Positions 1 to 9,548 are shown, counted from the stretch's first letter. The stretch is DNA of 64,000 nt from Pseudobutyrivibrio ruminis (GCA_015057305.1 SVES01000003.1:62001-126000); one strand, 5' to 3'. Translations and numbers: made by a program. The notes: generated by a model from the sequence alone, not told the origin.

Positions 1-393
1 GCTAATGTATCGGGAATTCCTTTAAATGATTTCTGCGAAATGCGTGGACATTTTAATCATGAAGCTTCAGAAAAGGCGATTGCAGAAAGAGTAAAAAATG
101 CTGCATATGAGATTATTAAAAGAAAGCATGCAACCTACTATGGTGTTGCAGTTGCAGTAAAACGAATATGCGAGGTAATAGTTAGAGATGAAAGGTCTAT
201 CCTTTCAGTTTCATCTATGATGCATGGGGAATATGGAATTGACGGCATATGTCTTTCAATGCCTGCAATTGTTGGTAAGAATGGACTGGAATCAAAGGTT
301 CCAATTTCTCTTGATGAAGATGAAATAAAGGCTTTGCAGGAATCTGCACGTACTTTAAAGGAAGTAGTAGATACGATAGATTTTAATATTTAA
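1..393 (+). CDS. ldh: L-lactate dehydrogenase, C-terminal part (5' end outside window)
   Basis: Reads open from base 1, so the N-terminal NAD-binding half and the catalytic GEHGDS histidine region lie upstream of the window. The visible 130 residues match the C-terminal half of NAD-dependent L-lactate dehydrogenases: ANVSGIPLNDF, the KNAAYEIIKRKHATYYGVA stretch whose Thr shapes the pyruvate pocket, then SVSSMMHGEYG and the late helix ending FNI. The enzyme reduces pyruvate to L-lactate and regenerates NAD+ in the cytoplasm, which suits a sugar fermenter. An intrinsic terminator follows at 452-496, so it is not co-transcribed with the glycoside hydrolase operon. Malate dehydrogenase is the alternative family, but the ATYYG motif favours lactate dehydrogenase. 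Confidence 0.9.
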   Translation, partial: ANVSGIPLNDFCEMRGHFNHEASEKAIAERVKNAAYEIIKRKHATYYGVAVAVKRICEVIVRDERSILSVSSMMHGEYGIDGICLSMPAIVGKNGLESKVPISLDEDEIKALQESARTLKEVVDTIDFNI

Positions 394-451
394 ATAATTG
401 CTTTAAAGTGCCTATAAACTCGGCAGAAATAAAAAAAGAGGGAAACCACAT

Positions 452-502
452 AAAAAATGACGGCTTATTTTGTTGAATAAGCCGTCATTTTTTTTGCATA
501 AT
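452..502 (+). terminator. Intrinsic terminator with embedded promoter (copy 1)
   Basis: A perfect 14-bp stem (456-469 with 476-489, core TGACGGCTTATT) closes a TTGTTG loop. It is flanked by an A-run on the left and a T-run on the right, so it can terminate on both strands. The right arm contains TTGAAT (473-478), followed 18 bases later by CATAAT (497-502), a plausible -35/-10 pair reading into the GH2 gene at 544. Near-copies with the same layout lie at 16835-16883 and 46381-46431. Confidence 0.8.
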
Positions 503-543
503 TAAAGTGCAACTTAAAGAAAATTTTAAATTTGGAGGCTTCT

Positions 544-2967
544 ATGATAAAGGAATTATGGAATAATGATTGGCTATTTTGGAACAGCAAGGATGCTTTT
601 GCCCTTGTGTGGGATATTCCTGAATGTGCCAGAAAAATAGATTTGCCACATGATGCTATGCTGGAAAATACAGCACATGCTGATTCATTGAATGGCGGAA
701 ATACGGGCTTTTATGATGGAGGCTCATATACTTATGTAAAAATGTATGAGTCTAAGCCTCAGGATAAAAATAAGAATATAGTGCTACGTTTTGACGGTGT
801 ATATATGAATACATTTGTATATGTCAACGGGCAGCTTGCAACAAATCGTCCATATGGATACTCCCAGTTTTACGCACCTATTTCTCACCTATTAAAGGCG
901 GAAGGCGCAAATGAAATCCGTATTCAGGTTAGAAACGGAACAATGGGAAATAGCCGCTGGTATTCTGGAAGTGGCATTTATCGGGATGTGTATTTGATGA
1001 CCTCAGGCAAGACATATATTAAGGAAAATGGTCCTAAGGTATTAACAGAGGCTTGCAATGAAGATGAAGCTACATTAAAGCTTTCTGCAACTGTTGTAAA
1101 TAAGGATTTTGCAGCAAAGGAATTAACTCTTCGGTTTGAAATATATGATAAAGATAATAAATTGGTTGCTCATGAAGACTGTGAGCTTTTTGCAAAGGGT
1201 AATGATGAATTTAATTGCTTTGCAAGGGTTCATTTGGAAAATCCAGCCCTTTGGTCTGATGAGACACCAAATCTGTATACAGTCAAAGCGATTTTGTTAG
1301 AGTCAGAAAAGGAAATTGACTCTGATGAAAGCAGCTTTGGTATTAGAAAGCTTTCCTTAGATGCCAGAAATGGACTTAGAGTAAATGGAAAATCGGTAAA
1401 ACTTAGAGGTGCATGCATTCACCATGACAGCGGTATCCTTGGCGCAAAGACTTATTACGAAGCCGAGTATAGAAGGGTAAAAATCCTAAAGGATGCAGGC
1501 TTCAATGCTCTTAGAATTTCGCATCAGCCTGCGGCACCTGCTTTGCTTAAAGCCTGCGATGAGCTTGGTATGTATGTGATGGATGAGACCTTCGACATGT
1601 GGACAAGAGCAAAAACAGACTATGATTATAATCTTTTCTTTACTGATTGGTGGAAGAAGGATGTAGAGTCCATGATTGAAAAGGATTATAACCATCCAGC
1701 AGTAATTTTATATTCTATCGGAAATGAAATTCCGGAGATTGGTACAAATGAGGGCTCAAGACTGGCTGCAGATATTAGTGCTCTTTGCCATGAGCTTGAT
1801 GATAGTAGATACACTCTTGCTTCAATAAATGGTGTATTCGCCGCTGGAGATGCTGTACCAAAAATCACAGCTGATATTGTGGGAGAGGTTAAAGATCAGG
1901 ACGATTCTGTTAATGTAAATGATTTCATGACTATCATGGATAAATACATGGATAAGATTGTTGTCCATCCTGAGATTACTTCTAGATTAAAGAAGGCATG
2001 CTCTGCTACAGATATTGCTGGATACAATTATATGACTGCCCGCTATCAATTGGATGCAAAGGAAGAACCAAATAGAATTATGGTTGGCTCAGAAACTTAT
2101 CCACCTGAAATTGCAATCAATTGGAGAGAGGTAATGAAATACCCACAGGTCATTGGTGATTTCACATGGACAGGCTGGGATTATCTTGGTGAAGCCGGAG
2201 TAGGAATTCCTGCATATAACTGGGGTGAAGGCGGCTTTGGAGCACATTTCCCAGCAAAGCTTGCTTACACAGGAGATATAGATATTACTGGAAATAGAAG
2301 ACCACTTTCATATTATCGTGAAATTGTGTTTGGACTTAGAAAGGCGCCATATATTGCAGTACAAAACCCTGCTCATTACGGTGAAAATTTGATAAAGACA
2401 CCATGGGTTATGAGTGATGCTATTTCAAGCTGGAACTATGAAGGATATGAAAATAAGCCGGTAGTTATTGAGGTATATGCCACAGGAGATGAGGTAGAGC
2501 TTTTCTTAAATGATGAATCATTAGGAAGAAAGCCTATTACCCCTCAGGATGTAAATAGAGTTACTTTTGAAGCTAAATATGCACTAGGTTCATTAAAGGC
2601 AATAGCTTATGAAAACGGAAAAACTATTGGTGAATATATTTTGAAAACAGCAGGCGAGTCTAATCTTACAGTGGAAGTAGATGAAAATACTCCAGTTGAA
2701 TCAAGGATTAAATACATAAATATAGCTGTAAAAGACGAAAATGGAATACTTAAAACTGACAAGGATGAAAAAATTACTATTGAACTAGAGGGTGATGCCA
2801 CATTGTTAGGATTTGGTTCTGGCAATCCTAAGGCGCAGGATTCATACCTTTCAAATGTGACAAGTACTTGGAATGGATTAGCCACTGCTGTTGTATTAAA
2901 AGGTAATAGTGATGCATCGATTAAAGTTACTTCTGAAGGTGGTAAAAAAACAGAAATAATTATTTAA
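544..2967 (+). CDS. GH2 family glycoside hydrolase (beta-galactosidase-like)
   Basis: A cytoplasmic 807-residue retaining glycosidase of GH2. It has the usual order: N-terminal jelly-roll sugar-binding domain (FDGVYMNTFVYVNG, NSRWYSGSGIYRDV), Ig-like domain, TIM barrel, then C-terminal beta-sandwich domains. In the barrel the acid/base is Glu395 in SIGNEIPE and the nucleophile Glu517 in VGSETYPPE. There is no signal peptide. The ATG at 544 is chosen over a TTG at 532 because GGAGG at 534-538 is correctly spaced only for 544. It heads an operon with a GPH symporter and a GH3, so it probably cuts what the symporter imports. GH2 also covers beta-glucuronidases, beta-mannosidases and arabinopyranosidases, so the sugar is uncertain. 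A second GH2 of the same build lies at 27578. Confidence 0.88.
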   Translation: MIKELWNNDWLFWNSKDAFALVWDIPECARKIDLPHDAMLENTAHADSLNGGNTGFYDGGSYTYVKMYESKPQDKNKNIVLRFDGVYMNTFVYVNGQLATNRPYGYSQFYAPISHLLKAEGANEIRIQVRNGTMGNSRWYSGSGIYRDVYLMTSGKTYIKENGPKVLTEACNEDEATLKLSATVVNKDFAAKELTLRFEIYDKDNKLVAHEDCELFAKGNDEFNCFARVHLENPALWSDETPNLYTVKAILLESEKEIDSDESSFGIRKLSLDARNGLRVNGKSVKLRGACIHHDSGILGAKTYYEAEYRRVKILKDAGFNALRISHQPAAPALLKACDELGMYVMDETFDMWTRAKTDYDYNLFFTDWWKKDVESMIEKDYNHPAVILYSIGNEIPEIGTNEGSRLAADISALCHELDDSRYTLASINGVFAAGDAVPKITADIVGEVKDQDDSVNVNDFMTIMDKYMDKIVVHPEITSRLKKACSATDIAGYNYMTARYQLDAKEEPNRIMVGSETYPPEIAINWREVMKYPQVIGDFTWTGWDYLGEAGVGIPAYNWGEGGFGAHFPAKLAYTGDIDITGNRRPLSYYREIVFGLRKAPYIAVQNPAHYGENLIKTPWVMSDAISSWNYEGYENKPVVIEVYATGDEVELFLNDESLGRKPITPQDVNRVTFEAKYALGSLKAIAYENGKTIGEYILKTAGESNLTVEVDENTPVESRIKYINIAVKDENGILKTDKDEKITIELEGDATLLGFGSGNPKAQDSYLSNVTSTWNGLATAVVLKGNSDASIKVTSEGGKKTEIII

Positions 2968-3072
2968 ATATTAAAAAATGTCGGTTTTGATAAAAGAATT
3001 TACATGGTTAGGGCGTGAAACGCAGGGTATTATAGTTTTAACAAATAAAGTTTCATTCAAAGGAGAAGAACA

Positions 3073-4458
3073 ATGGAGAATAACTCAGTAACAAAAAAAT
3101 CTGAAGTTAGCACAGCCTTTAAGTGGTTCCATGCTACATCAGTCAGCGGTAGTGCTATGATGATAGCAGCTGTATTGGCCAGCTATTTGTCAGTGTACAT
3201 GACAGATACTTTGCAGATTCCAGCAGCTACTGCATCGTTGATTATGTTTATAGCTACATTATGGGATGCAATTAATGATCCTATGATGGGTGTTATTGCT
3301 GATAATACCCATACAAAGTGGGGTAGATACCGCCCATACTTTGTTGTAGCTCCTATACTTTTAACATTTTTCGGAACTATGGTTTGGGTTGATTGGGGAT
3401 TTGCTACAAGTACAGCAAAGGCAATCTACATTTTAATTATGTATATTGGTTATGGAATGACAGTTACAATGTACACAATGCCACAGATGGCTATTCTTCC
3501 AGCAGCAGTTAAGAAGGATAAAGAGAGAAATCTTATTATTACTATGGGCGCTGGATGTACAGCAACAGCTTTTACAATTGGTAACACATTTACTCCAAAC
3601 ATTACAGCGTTCTTTGAGGCTCATGGCTTCTCAAATGGATACGTTCCATATATGCTTATTGCAGGAGCACTTGCATTTGTTTCATTCTGGGGACTTTTTG
3701 CAGTTTCAAAGGGACAGGAAAAATACTTAACAGAGCCTGAAAAGAATCCTTTTAAGGGAATTGGAATGGTTCTTCGTCACAAAGAAGTATATCCAAATAT
3801 CGTTGCATGGATTTGTGCATCAATGGGATATGGCTTGATGTTCTCATCATCAGTTTATTATATGATGTATTATTATGAGAGACCTGATTTAATCGGTGCA
3901 TACATGGGTGTTATTTCAATCGGTGCCCTTGTTTCCATGGTAGTTGCTATGCCAATTTTCTTGAAAATATTTAAGACAGGACAGAGAGCTCTTTGTGTAT
4001 CACAGATTACATCAATTGTTTTATACATAATCTTGTTCTTCTTTGGAAAGACAAATTTTGTATTCTTATGTGTATTGACATTTATTTCATCAGTGACAAG
4101 TGCAATGCAAAACGCTCTTGTAAACATCTTAGTAAATGACACAATCGACTTTGTAATGTACAAAGAAGGTAAGACAGCAAACGGTTTAGTATCAGCAATC
4201 AAGGGCTTTGCTCAGAAGTGCGGTAATACAGTAACATCTTCTGGTATTCTTGCAATTCTTGCTATTTCAGGATATGTAGCAGGAGCAATTGGACAGCAGC
4301 CAGAGTCTGCAATGTTTGCTTTGAACTTTATCAAATTTGGTGCACCTTCAGTAACTGGAATTATTGTTATCCTTTGTGTAGTATTTGGACCTATTAAGCA
4401 TTACAAGGCTGAAATAGAAGAAATGAAAGCAAAGATGCATAATGAAGAGGGTCATTAA
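3073..4458 (+). CDS. GPH-family sugar:cation symporter (MFS fold)
   Basis: A 461-residue membrane protein with about 12 hydrophobic segments. The glycoside-pentoside-hexuronide:cation symporter family is recognised from the N-terminal loop WDAINDPMMGVIADNTHTKW followed by GRYRPYF, which matches the MelB/XynB/UidB signature. It imports a glycoside by Na+ or H+ symport. AAAGGAGAA precedes the ATG. It stands 105 bases after the GH2 stop and its stop codon directly abuts the ATG of the GH3 gene, so the three are one operon. A motif GTCGGTTTTGATA at 2980-2992 resembles the repeated motif at 54962. A second GPH symporter lies at 20571. Confidence 0.9.
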   Translation: MENNSVTKKSEVSTAFKWFHATSVSGSAMMIAAVLASYLSVYMTDTLQIPAATASLIMFIATLWDAINDPMMGVIADNTHTKWGRYRPYFVVAPILLTFFGTMVWVDWGFATSTAKAIYILIMYIGYGMTVTMYTMPQMAILPAAVKKDKERNLIITMGAGCTATAFTIGNTFTPNITAFFEAHGFSNGYVPYMLIAGALAFVSFWGLFAVSKGQEKYLTEPEKNPFKGIGMVLRHKEVYPNIVAWICASMGYGLMFSSSVYYMMYYYERPDLIGAYMGVISIGALVSMVVAMPIFLKIFKTGQRALCVSQITSIVLYIILFFFGKTNFVFLCVLTFISSVTSAMQNALVNILVNDTIDFVMYKEGKTANGLVSAIKGFAQKCGNTVTSSGILAILAISGYVAGAIGQQPESAMFALNFIKFGAPSVTGIIVILCVVFGPIKHYKAEIEEMKAKMHNEEGH

Positions 4459-6177
4459 ATGTTAAATTACGAGATTTTAGAAAAATCACCATTTTGCCTG
4501 GGCCAGTCCCAGGTAAAATGGGTTAAAGAGACAATTGAAAATATGACAGAGGAGCAGAAAATCGGTCAGATTTTTTGCCCTATATGCGGCGAAACTGAGC
4601 CAGAAAAAATAGAGGCATTTGTTGATGAATTCAAGCCTGCAGGAGTGTTATATAGGCCAATGCCTGCTGAGGTTGTTCAAAATTGTCATAGGATTTTTCA
4701 ACAACATTCTGAAATTCCAATGCTTCTTGCTGCAAACCTTGAATCTGGCGGTGTAGGTATAGCAACCAATGGAACATATTTTGCAAGACCAATGGGAGCA
4801 GCTGCAACAAAGAACAAGGAAAATGGCTATCGTCTAGGATATATCTCTGGAAAGGAAGCCAAGGCTGTAGGCTGCAACTGGTCCTTTGCTCCAATTTGTG
4901 ATTTGGATAAAAACTATATGAATCCAATCATGAATGTACGTACATACGGAGATAACGTAAATACGGTAATTGACTTTGTAAAGGAACAGCTTAGGGGCTT
5001 GGACGAAAATGAAGTGGCAGCTGCCGCAAAACATTTTCCTGGAGATGGAGTTGATTTTAGAGACCAGCATCTTGTGGCTTCTGTGAATAGTCTAAGTGTA
5101 GAAGAATATGATGAAAGTTATGGAAAAATCTGGAAAGAGGTTGTAGATACCGGCATACTTTCTATAATGGTTGGACATATTTTACAACCTGCTTACAGCA
5201 AATATTTTAATCCAGATTTGAAGGATGAAGATATAATGCCAGCAACATTATCTAAGGAAATTCTTGGTGGATTGCTTAGAGAAAAGCTTGGTTTCAACGG
5301 AGTCATAGTAACTGATGCCACACCAATGGTTGGCTTTACAGCTGCAATGAGTCGTAAGGACTCTCTTGCTGCCAGCATTATGGCAGGCTGTGATATGATT
5401 TTGTTTAACAAGGACATTAGAGAGGACTATCAGTATATTAGAGATGCCCTTAAGGATGGAAGACTTACTAAAGAGCGCTTGGATGAGGCAGTTCTTAGAA
5501 TACTTGCAATGAAGGCTGCTATGAAGCTTCCTGAAAAAAAGGCAGATGGTACAATAGTTCCAGATGCTTCAGCGCTTTCGGTTGTTGGCTGCAAGGAGCA
5601 TAAGCAGTGGTCAAAGGAATGTGCTGACGAGGCAGTTACTCTTGTAAAGGATACCCAAAAGCTACTTCCTATATCACCTGCCAAGTATAAGAAAATCAGA
5701 CTTTATTATATTGAAGATAGAGCTGGTTTAGGCTTCAAGGATGGTGAAAGCGAGATTGCAGTATTCAAGGATTTACTGGAAAAAGAAGGCTTTGAAGTGA
5801 ATGTTTATGATTATAGTAAGCCTGATTTTTACGAAATGTTTGAAACAGGAGTAGGCTATGCCAAAGATAAATTTGATTTGGCTATCTATGTGGCATGCAT
5901 TGATACAGCCAGCAATCAGTCGGTTCGCAGAATTGACTGGGTTCATCTGATGGCCGCTGATGCACCATGGTTTGTCAATGAAATCCCTACAATGTTTATA
6001 TCTGTGGCAAATCCATACCACCTTGTGGATGCGCCTATGGTAAAAACTTTTATCAACGCTTACACACCAACAAAAGAAGTTTGTGAGCAAGTGGTAGAAA
6101 AAATAATGGGCCGCTCGAGCTTCAAGGGTGAAAGCCCAATTGACCCATTCTGTGGTATTTGGGGTAGTAAATTTTAA
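4459..6177 (+). CDS. GH3 family glycosidase, NagZ-type active site
   Basis: A 572-residue protein with the GH3 N-terminal TIM barrel plus a shortened alpha/beta sandwich, and no signal peptide. The barrel has KHFPGDG (K191-H192), a loop with the spaced pair Asp202/His204 (DQH), and the nucleophile Asp286 in VIVTDATPMVGF. A His on this loop is the mark of NagZ-type GH3 enzymes, where an Asp-His dyad supplies acid/base chemistry. Beta-glucosidases place the acid/base Glu elsewhere. Known relatives remove beta-N-acetylglucosamine or act as phosphorylases, but pectin or glycoside specificity fits the neighbours better. The ATG touches the stop codon of the symporter gene. A close paralogue at 53253 shares the C-terminal SPIDPFCG motif. 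Confidence 0.85.
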   Translation: MLNYEILEKSPFCLGQSQVKWVKETIENMTEEQKIGQIFCPICGETEPEKIEAFVDEFKPAGVLYRPMPAEVVQNCHRIFQQHSEIPMLLAANLESGGVGIATNGTYFARPMGAAATKNKENGYRLGYISGKEAKAVGCNWSFAPICDLDKNYMNPIMNVRTYGDNVNTVIDFVKEQLRGLDENEVAAAAKHFPGDGVDFRDQHLVASVNSLSVEEYDESYGKIWKEVVDTGILSIMVGHILQPAYSKYFNPDLKDEDIMPATLSKEILGGLLREKLGFNGVIVTDATPMVGFTAAMSRKDSLAASIMAGCDMILFNKDIREDYQYIRDALKDGRLTKERLDEAVLRILAMKAAMKLPEKKADGTIVPDASALSVVGCKEHKQWSKECADEAVTLVKDTQKLLPISPAKYKKIRLYYIEDRAGLGFKDGESEIAVFKDLLEKEGFEVNVYDYSKPDFYEMFETGVGYAKDKFDLAIYVACIDTASNQSVRRIDWVHLMAADAPWFVNEIPTMFISVANPYHLVDAPMVKTFINAYTPTKEVCEQVVEKIMGRSSFKGESPIDPFCGIWGSKF

Positions 6178-6187
6178 ATAGAAATGC

Positions 6188-7324
6188 TTAAGCTTCTTCC
6201 TCCTGTTCCGTGGAGAATGGGATGAAGGGGCTTTCATTTTTGTTGTTCTTTCGGTATTCCGCAGGAGAGCATTTGTATGTTTGTCTGAAAACTCTAGAAA
6301 AATGATCTGCAGAATTGTAACCTATCTGCTCTGCAATTTCGTTTATCTTTAAATCAGTATTTATAAGGTAATTAATGGCATCCTTTAGTCGCAATTTCTT
6401 AATTAAGTCTGTAAAGTTTTCCCCGGTGTTTTGTTTAATTAGAGTGCATAGATGTGGCTCACTATAATGGAAAAATTCTGCCAGAGAGGATAATGTCAAG
6501 GTGCGATAATTATGCTGGATGTATTGCAGCACAAGGGAAAAATCTGAACCGATTTCATAATTATAAAAAGCCATAGTTTTGCTATAATTTCTGAGCATAT
6601 TGCAGAAGAGCAAATTAATAATACTTATACAGCAACCATTGCTGTATTCATCCTTGTTGGATGATTCAATGAGTAGCTTTCTAAGTAAAATTCTACATTC
6701 CATGTTGTTTCCAGTGAAAAGCATAAGATAATTTGAATGATTATCATTTCTCAGTATCTGCCTAAAAAAGCCAGAAAGTAAATCTTGATGGCTCATGGTT
6801 GATGAAAACACGCTGTCGAAGGTACTTCGTCGAATGCATATCGTATATACGATACTAGAAGCATCGTTAATAAGAAAATCATGTTTAGAACCAGGAGCGA
6901 TAATATTGATTTCTCCTGCATGCATAGTATGGGCCTCTTCTTCAAAATAAAATACAGCTTCCCCTTTGACTACAAAATTAAGCTCAAAATAATTATGAGT
7001 GTGGGAAAAATGCCTAGTGAACCTAGGATGCCGAATGGTAAATACATCATAGAATTTGGGAATCATGCGCTCTTCCACAACTTCTGAATTCATTCCATTT
7101 TGCATGGAAAAAGTTATAGGGATAGTATCTACAACCTTATCAAAATCCTCGTCACTGATTAACATGGCATCTTCAGGAATATGCATTCTTGTAGGCACAG
7201 AATCCATTAGACCTTTTTCCTGCATTCGCGCCATCATTTCTGTGAACTGGAGCTTTAGACCGGTACGAGCATAGTGGTCATTCATCTCATTTTGAAATTT
7301 GCCATATGTAGTATAAACATTCAT
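6188..7324 (-). CDS. AraC-family transcriptional regulator with N-terminal cupin
   Basis: A 378-residue regulator. A cupin-like sensor (RHFSHTHNYFELNFVVKG, then GEINIIAPGSKHD) occupies roughly residues 95-160, and the last 100 residues form the two-helix-turn-helix AraC domain (LSSLAEFFHYSEPHLCTLIK and INEIAEQIGYNSADHFSRVF). Start: an ATG at 7336 overlaps its own ribosome binding site, and the in-frame ATG at 7324, seven bases after GGAG, is better. It converges on the GH3 gene and diverges from the esterase at 7597, and probably responds to a sugar and controls one or both neighbours. Its 5' leader contains a large nested hairpin (7346-7421). Confidence 0.88.
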   Translation of the reverse strand: MNVYTTYGKFQNEMNDHYARTGLKLQFTEMMARMQEKGLMDSVPTRMHIPEDAMLISDEDFDKVVDTIPITFSMQNGMNSEVVEERMIPKFYDVFTIRHPRFTRHFSHTHNYFELNFVVKGEAVFYFEEEAHTMHAGEINIIAPGSKHDFLINDASSIVYTICIRRSTFDSVFSSTMSHQDLLSGFFRQILRNDNHSNYLMLFTGNNMECRILLRKLLIESSNKDEYSNGCCISIINLLFCNMLRNYSKTMAFYNYEIGSDFSLVLQYIQHNYRTLTLSSLAEFFHYSEPHLCTLIKQNTGENFTDLIKKLRLKDAINYLINTDLKINEIAEQIGYNSADHFSRVFRQTYKCSPAEYRKNNKNESPFIPFSTEQEEEA

Positions 7325-7345
7325 AGTAATCTCCATATAGTAGTG

Positions 7346-7421
7346 AACAATCTTTAGGATATCAAGGAATCCTCCCGCAAGCGGGTCCCTCCTTGATATA
7401 TTTATTATTACAAAGATTGTT
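7346..7421 (-). repeat. Nested inverted repeat in AraC leader
   Basis: Three stems are nested. AACAATCTTT (7346-7355) pairs with AAAGATTGTT (7412-7421), ATATCAAGGA (7359-7368) pairs with TCCTTGATAT (7390-7399), and CCCGC/GCGGG (7374-7378/7381-7385) forms the tip. The element ends about 20 bases before the AraC start at 7324 and lies within the 272-base divergent region 7325-7596. There is no clean T-run on either side, so a simple terminator is unlikely; an RNA leader structure or operator cluster is possible. The rest of the region contains AT-rich promoter-like DNA (TATAAT near 7545) and AAGGAGG before 7597. Confidence 0.7.
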
Positions 7422-7596
7422 GAAAAGATAAAGAGAAAATTTGCTGTGTAAAATAGTAAGACAATGGCAAAAACCAGAATTACTGCATTAAATTATAATG
7501 GGATTATCTGAAAAAATGACGGGTACAAAATGGTGATGCGGATATATAATATATATTGTAATTAGTTCGGAACCGGAATATATTAAGGAGGTTTTT

Positions 7597-8526
7597 ATGA
7601 GAATAGAAACAATTAAGCTATGGGAAGGCAGAGATGATGTGGAACTTACAATGTTTTTAAATTTGGATGACCCATTTCTTAAAATCAAAAGAAAAAGACC
7701 GGCCATAATAGCAGTACCAGGCGGTGCATATCAGACATGTCCTAGACATGGACATGAAGGAGACCCAGTGGCAATGGCATTTGCAATTGATGGATATCAG
7801 GGATTTGTTCTTGAATACTCTAATTCCACAAAAGCGCCAGAGGGAAAGGCGTTATTTCCAGCACAAACAATTGACATGGCAAAAGCAGTGTTGACAATTA
7901 AAGAGCATGCCGACGAATGGGATATTGACCCAAATCAAATTTCTGTAGTGGGATTCTCGGCAGGAAGTCATGTGACTGCCATGTATGCCACCACATATAA
8001 TACATCAAATAAAGAAATGTTACTTGAAAAGCTAGGATGTAAAATTGATGATTTAGATATTATGGCAGCTCTTTGTATTTATGGTCTTCATGATTACGTA
8101 CTTCAAGAAGATTTTAATGCAAAACATCAGAACTTTATGTCAGATGGAAAAGGTAACGAACCAATTTTTGGAAGTGCACATCCTGATGAGGAAACATTAA
8201 AGAAGTATAGTCCTGTGGAAAATGCTACAACAAATATGCCACCAATGTTTCTAGCTCACGCAACAAACGATGCACTTGTGCCCGCTATGCACACCATTAG
8301 GATGGCAGAAAAGCTCCAGTCTATAGGCGTGCCATATGAGTGTCATTTGTTCCAATATGGTGACCATGGATTTGCTCTTGGTCGAAATGTATTTGAGCCT
8401 TTCAAGGATAGCTTAACCCATGATGCGGCAGCATGGGTTCCAATGGCGAAGACATTTTTACAGCATATGATTGATGAGACTACGCTAGAGAAGGAGAAGA
8501 ATCCTTTCTTGGAAATGCCATTTTAA
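7597..8526 (+). CDS. Alpha/beta hydrolase, acetyl-esterase type
   Basis: A 309-residue cytoplasmic esterase of the BD-FAE/acetylesterase group (often annotated as endo-xylanase or esterase). It has an oxyanion-hole segment AVPGGAYQ, nucleophile Ser121 in GFSAGSH, Asp225 in HATNDALVP and His257 in GDHGF, so the triad is complete. AAGGAGG stands seven bases before the ATG. The likely role is removing acetyl or other acyl groups from imported plant oligosaccharides. It is transcribed alone, divergently from the AraC regulator and convergently with the LacI gene, which starts nine bases beyond its stop. The exact acyl group is not visible. Confidence 0.85.
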   Translation: MRIETIKLWEGRDDVELTMFLNLDDPFLKIKRKRPAIIAVPGGAYQTCPRHGHEGDPVAMAFAIDGYQGFVLEYSNSTKAPEGKALFPAQTIDMAKAVLTIKEHADEWDIDPNQISVVGFSAGSHVTAMYATTYNTSNKEMLLEKLGCKIDDLDIMAALCIYGLHDYVLQEDFNAKHQNFMSDGKGNEPIFGSAHPDEETLKKYSPVENATTNMPPMFLAHATNDALVPAMHTIRMAEKLQSIGVPYECHLFQYGDHGFALGRNVFEPFKDSLTHDAAAWVPMAKTFLQHMIDETTLEKEKNPFLEMPF

Positions 8527-8534
8527 TAGTGCTT

Positions 8535-9548
8535 CTACAAACAATGAGAAAGTCTTTTAATCATTTTTGTATTAATTTCAATTTTGCTTGCATGGTATGT
8601 TTTTGTTGATAATTGGCTGATTAATTGTCTGGCGGCTGTTTGTCCAATATATGTACGTGGAACATCCATTGTAGTAAGACTAGGCTCGATAATGCGGCTT
8701 TCCGAAATATTATCAAAGCCAATAATAGCTATGTCATCAGGGACTTTATAACCTCTTAGTTTGAAGGCTTTGATGGCGCCAATGGCTATCATATCATTAT
8801 CAGCAAAATATGAAGGAGCAATATCAGTACCTTCATCAAGTATTTCAAGCATATCAGCCATTGCGTCTTCAATGGAAGGCGCAAGGCGATGAATTATAGA
8901 ACGGGATTTTGACATCCCGTTCTCTTTTATTGCTTTAAAATAGCCTTCCTGTCTTGCTTCGAAGTTGTAAATGTTATAGCTGGACTGTAAATAGCCTGGT
9001 TGCTTGCCTGTGATGCCGATTAAATAGCTTGTGGCAACGTAAGCCCCCTGGGAATTATTTATAAGAACGCTGTTGCAGTCCAAGGATTCAAAATAAGAGT
9101 CAAGTAATGTAAGAGGAATATTAAGATTAATAAATTTTTGGCAGGTGTCCTTTGATATTTCTGTACCAACAAGCACAATTCCAATGCAGTCATTTAGTCT
9201 CAGTTCTTCAAAAAGTTCATTTAAATCATCTGTTTTTTCATTAAATTGAACAAGTCTTGTTCCGATTTTATTTTTTTGACATTCGCTTTTTACCCCTTCA
9301 TACAGTTCATCGAAAATAGGAGTGTAGGAAAGTATGGCATTACTAGCCTTATAAAAAATCACGTAAATAATACCAGAAATGGATTCTGAGGTTTTAATTT
9401 TTGTAAAGTCGAAGCCTGCTTCCTCTGCGGCTCTTATTACCATTTGCCTGGTTTCAGTGCTGACCCCTGCTTTATTATTTAGTGCCATTGATACGGCAGT
9501 AGCACTTAATCCTAATTGCTTTGCAAGCTCTTTTGCAGTAATAGACAT
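8535..9548 (-). CDS. LacI-family transcriptional repressor
   Basis: A 337-residue LacI/GalR protein. The N-terminal helix-turn-helix and hinge are clear (TAKELAKQLGLSATAVSMAL, then NNKAGVSTETRQ), followed by a periplasmic-binding-protein-like sensor with FADNDMIAIGAIKAF and IIGFDNISESRI. GGAGG precedes the ATG on the minus strand. It is divergent from the 9693-16813 operon. A near-palindrome at 9601-9625 overlaps the predicted -35 of that operon, so it most likely represses the operon until its sugar arrives. Confidence 0.93.
   Translation of the reverse strand: MSITAKELAKQLGLSATAVSMALNNKAGVSTETRQMVIRAAEEAGFDFTKIKTSESISGIIYVIFYKASNAILSYTPIFDELYEGVKSECQKNKIGTRLVQFNEKTDDLNELFEELRLNDCIGIVLVGTEISKDTCQKFINLNIPLTLLDSYFESLDCNSVLINNSQGAYVATSYLIGITGKQPGYLQSSYNIYNFEARQEGYFKAIKENGMSKSRSIIHRLAPSIEDAMADMLEILDEGTDIAPSYFADNDMIAIGAIKAFKLRGYKVPDDIAIIGFDNISESRIIEPSLTTMDVPRTYIGQTAARQLISQLSTKTYHASKIEINTKMIKRLSHCL

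Noticed and set aside
532-543. Upstream TTG start for the GH2 gene
   Set aside because: The TTG overlaps the ribosome binding site GGAGG, which is properly spaced for the ATG at 544.
7488-7520. Minus-strand copy of the terminator-promoter element (GTCATTTTTTCAGATAAT)
   Set aside because: There is no hairpin and the spacing to the -35-like TTGTAC is only 14 bases, so it does not match the three real copies.
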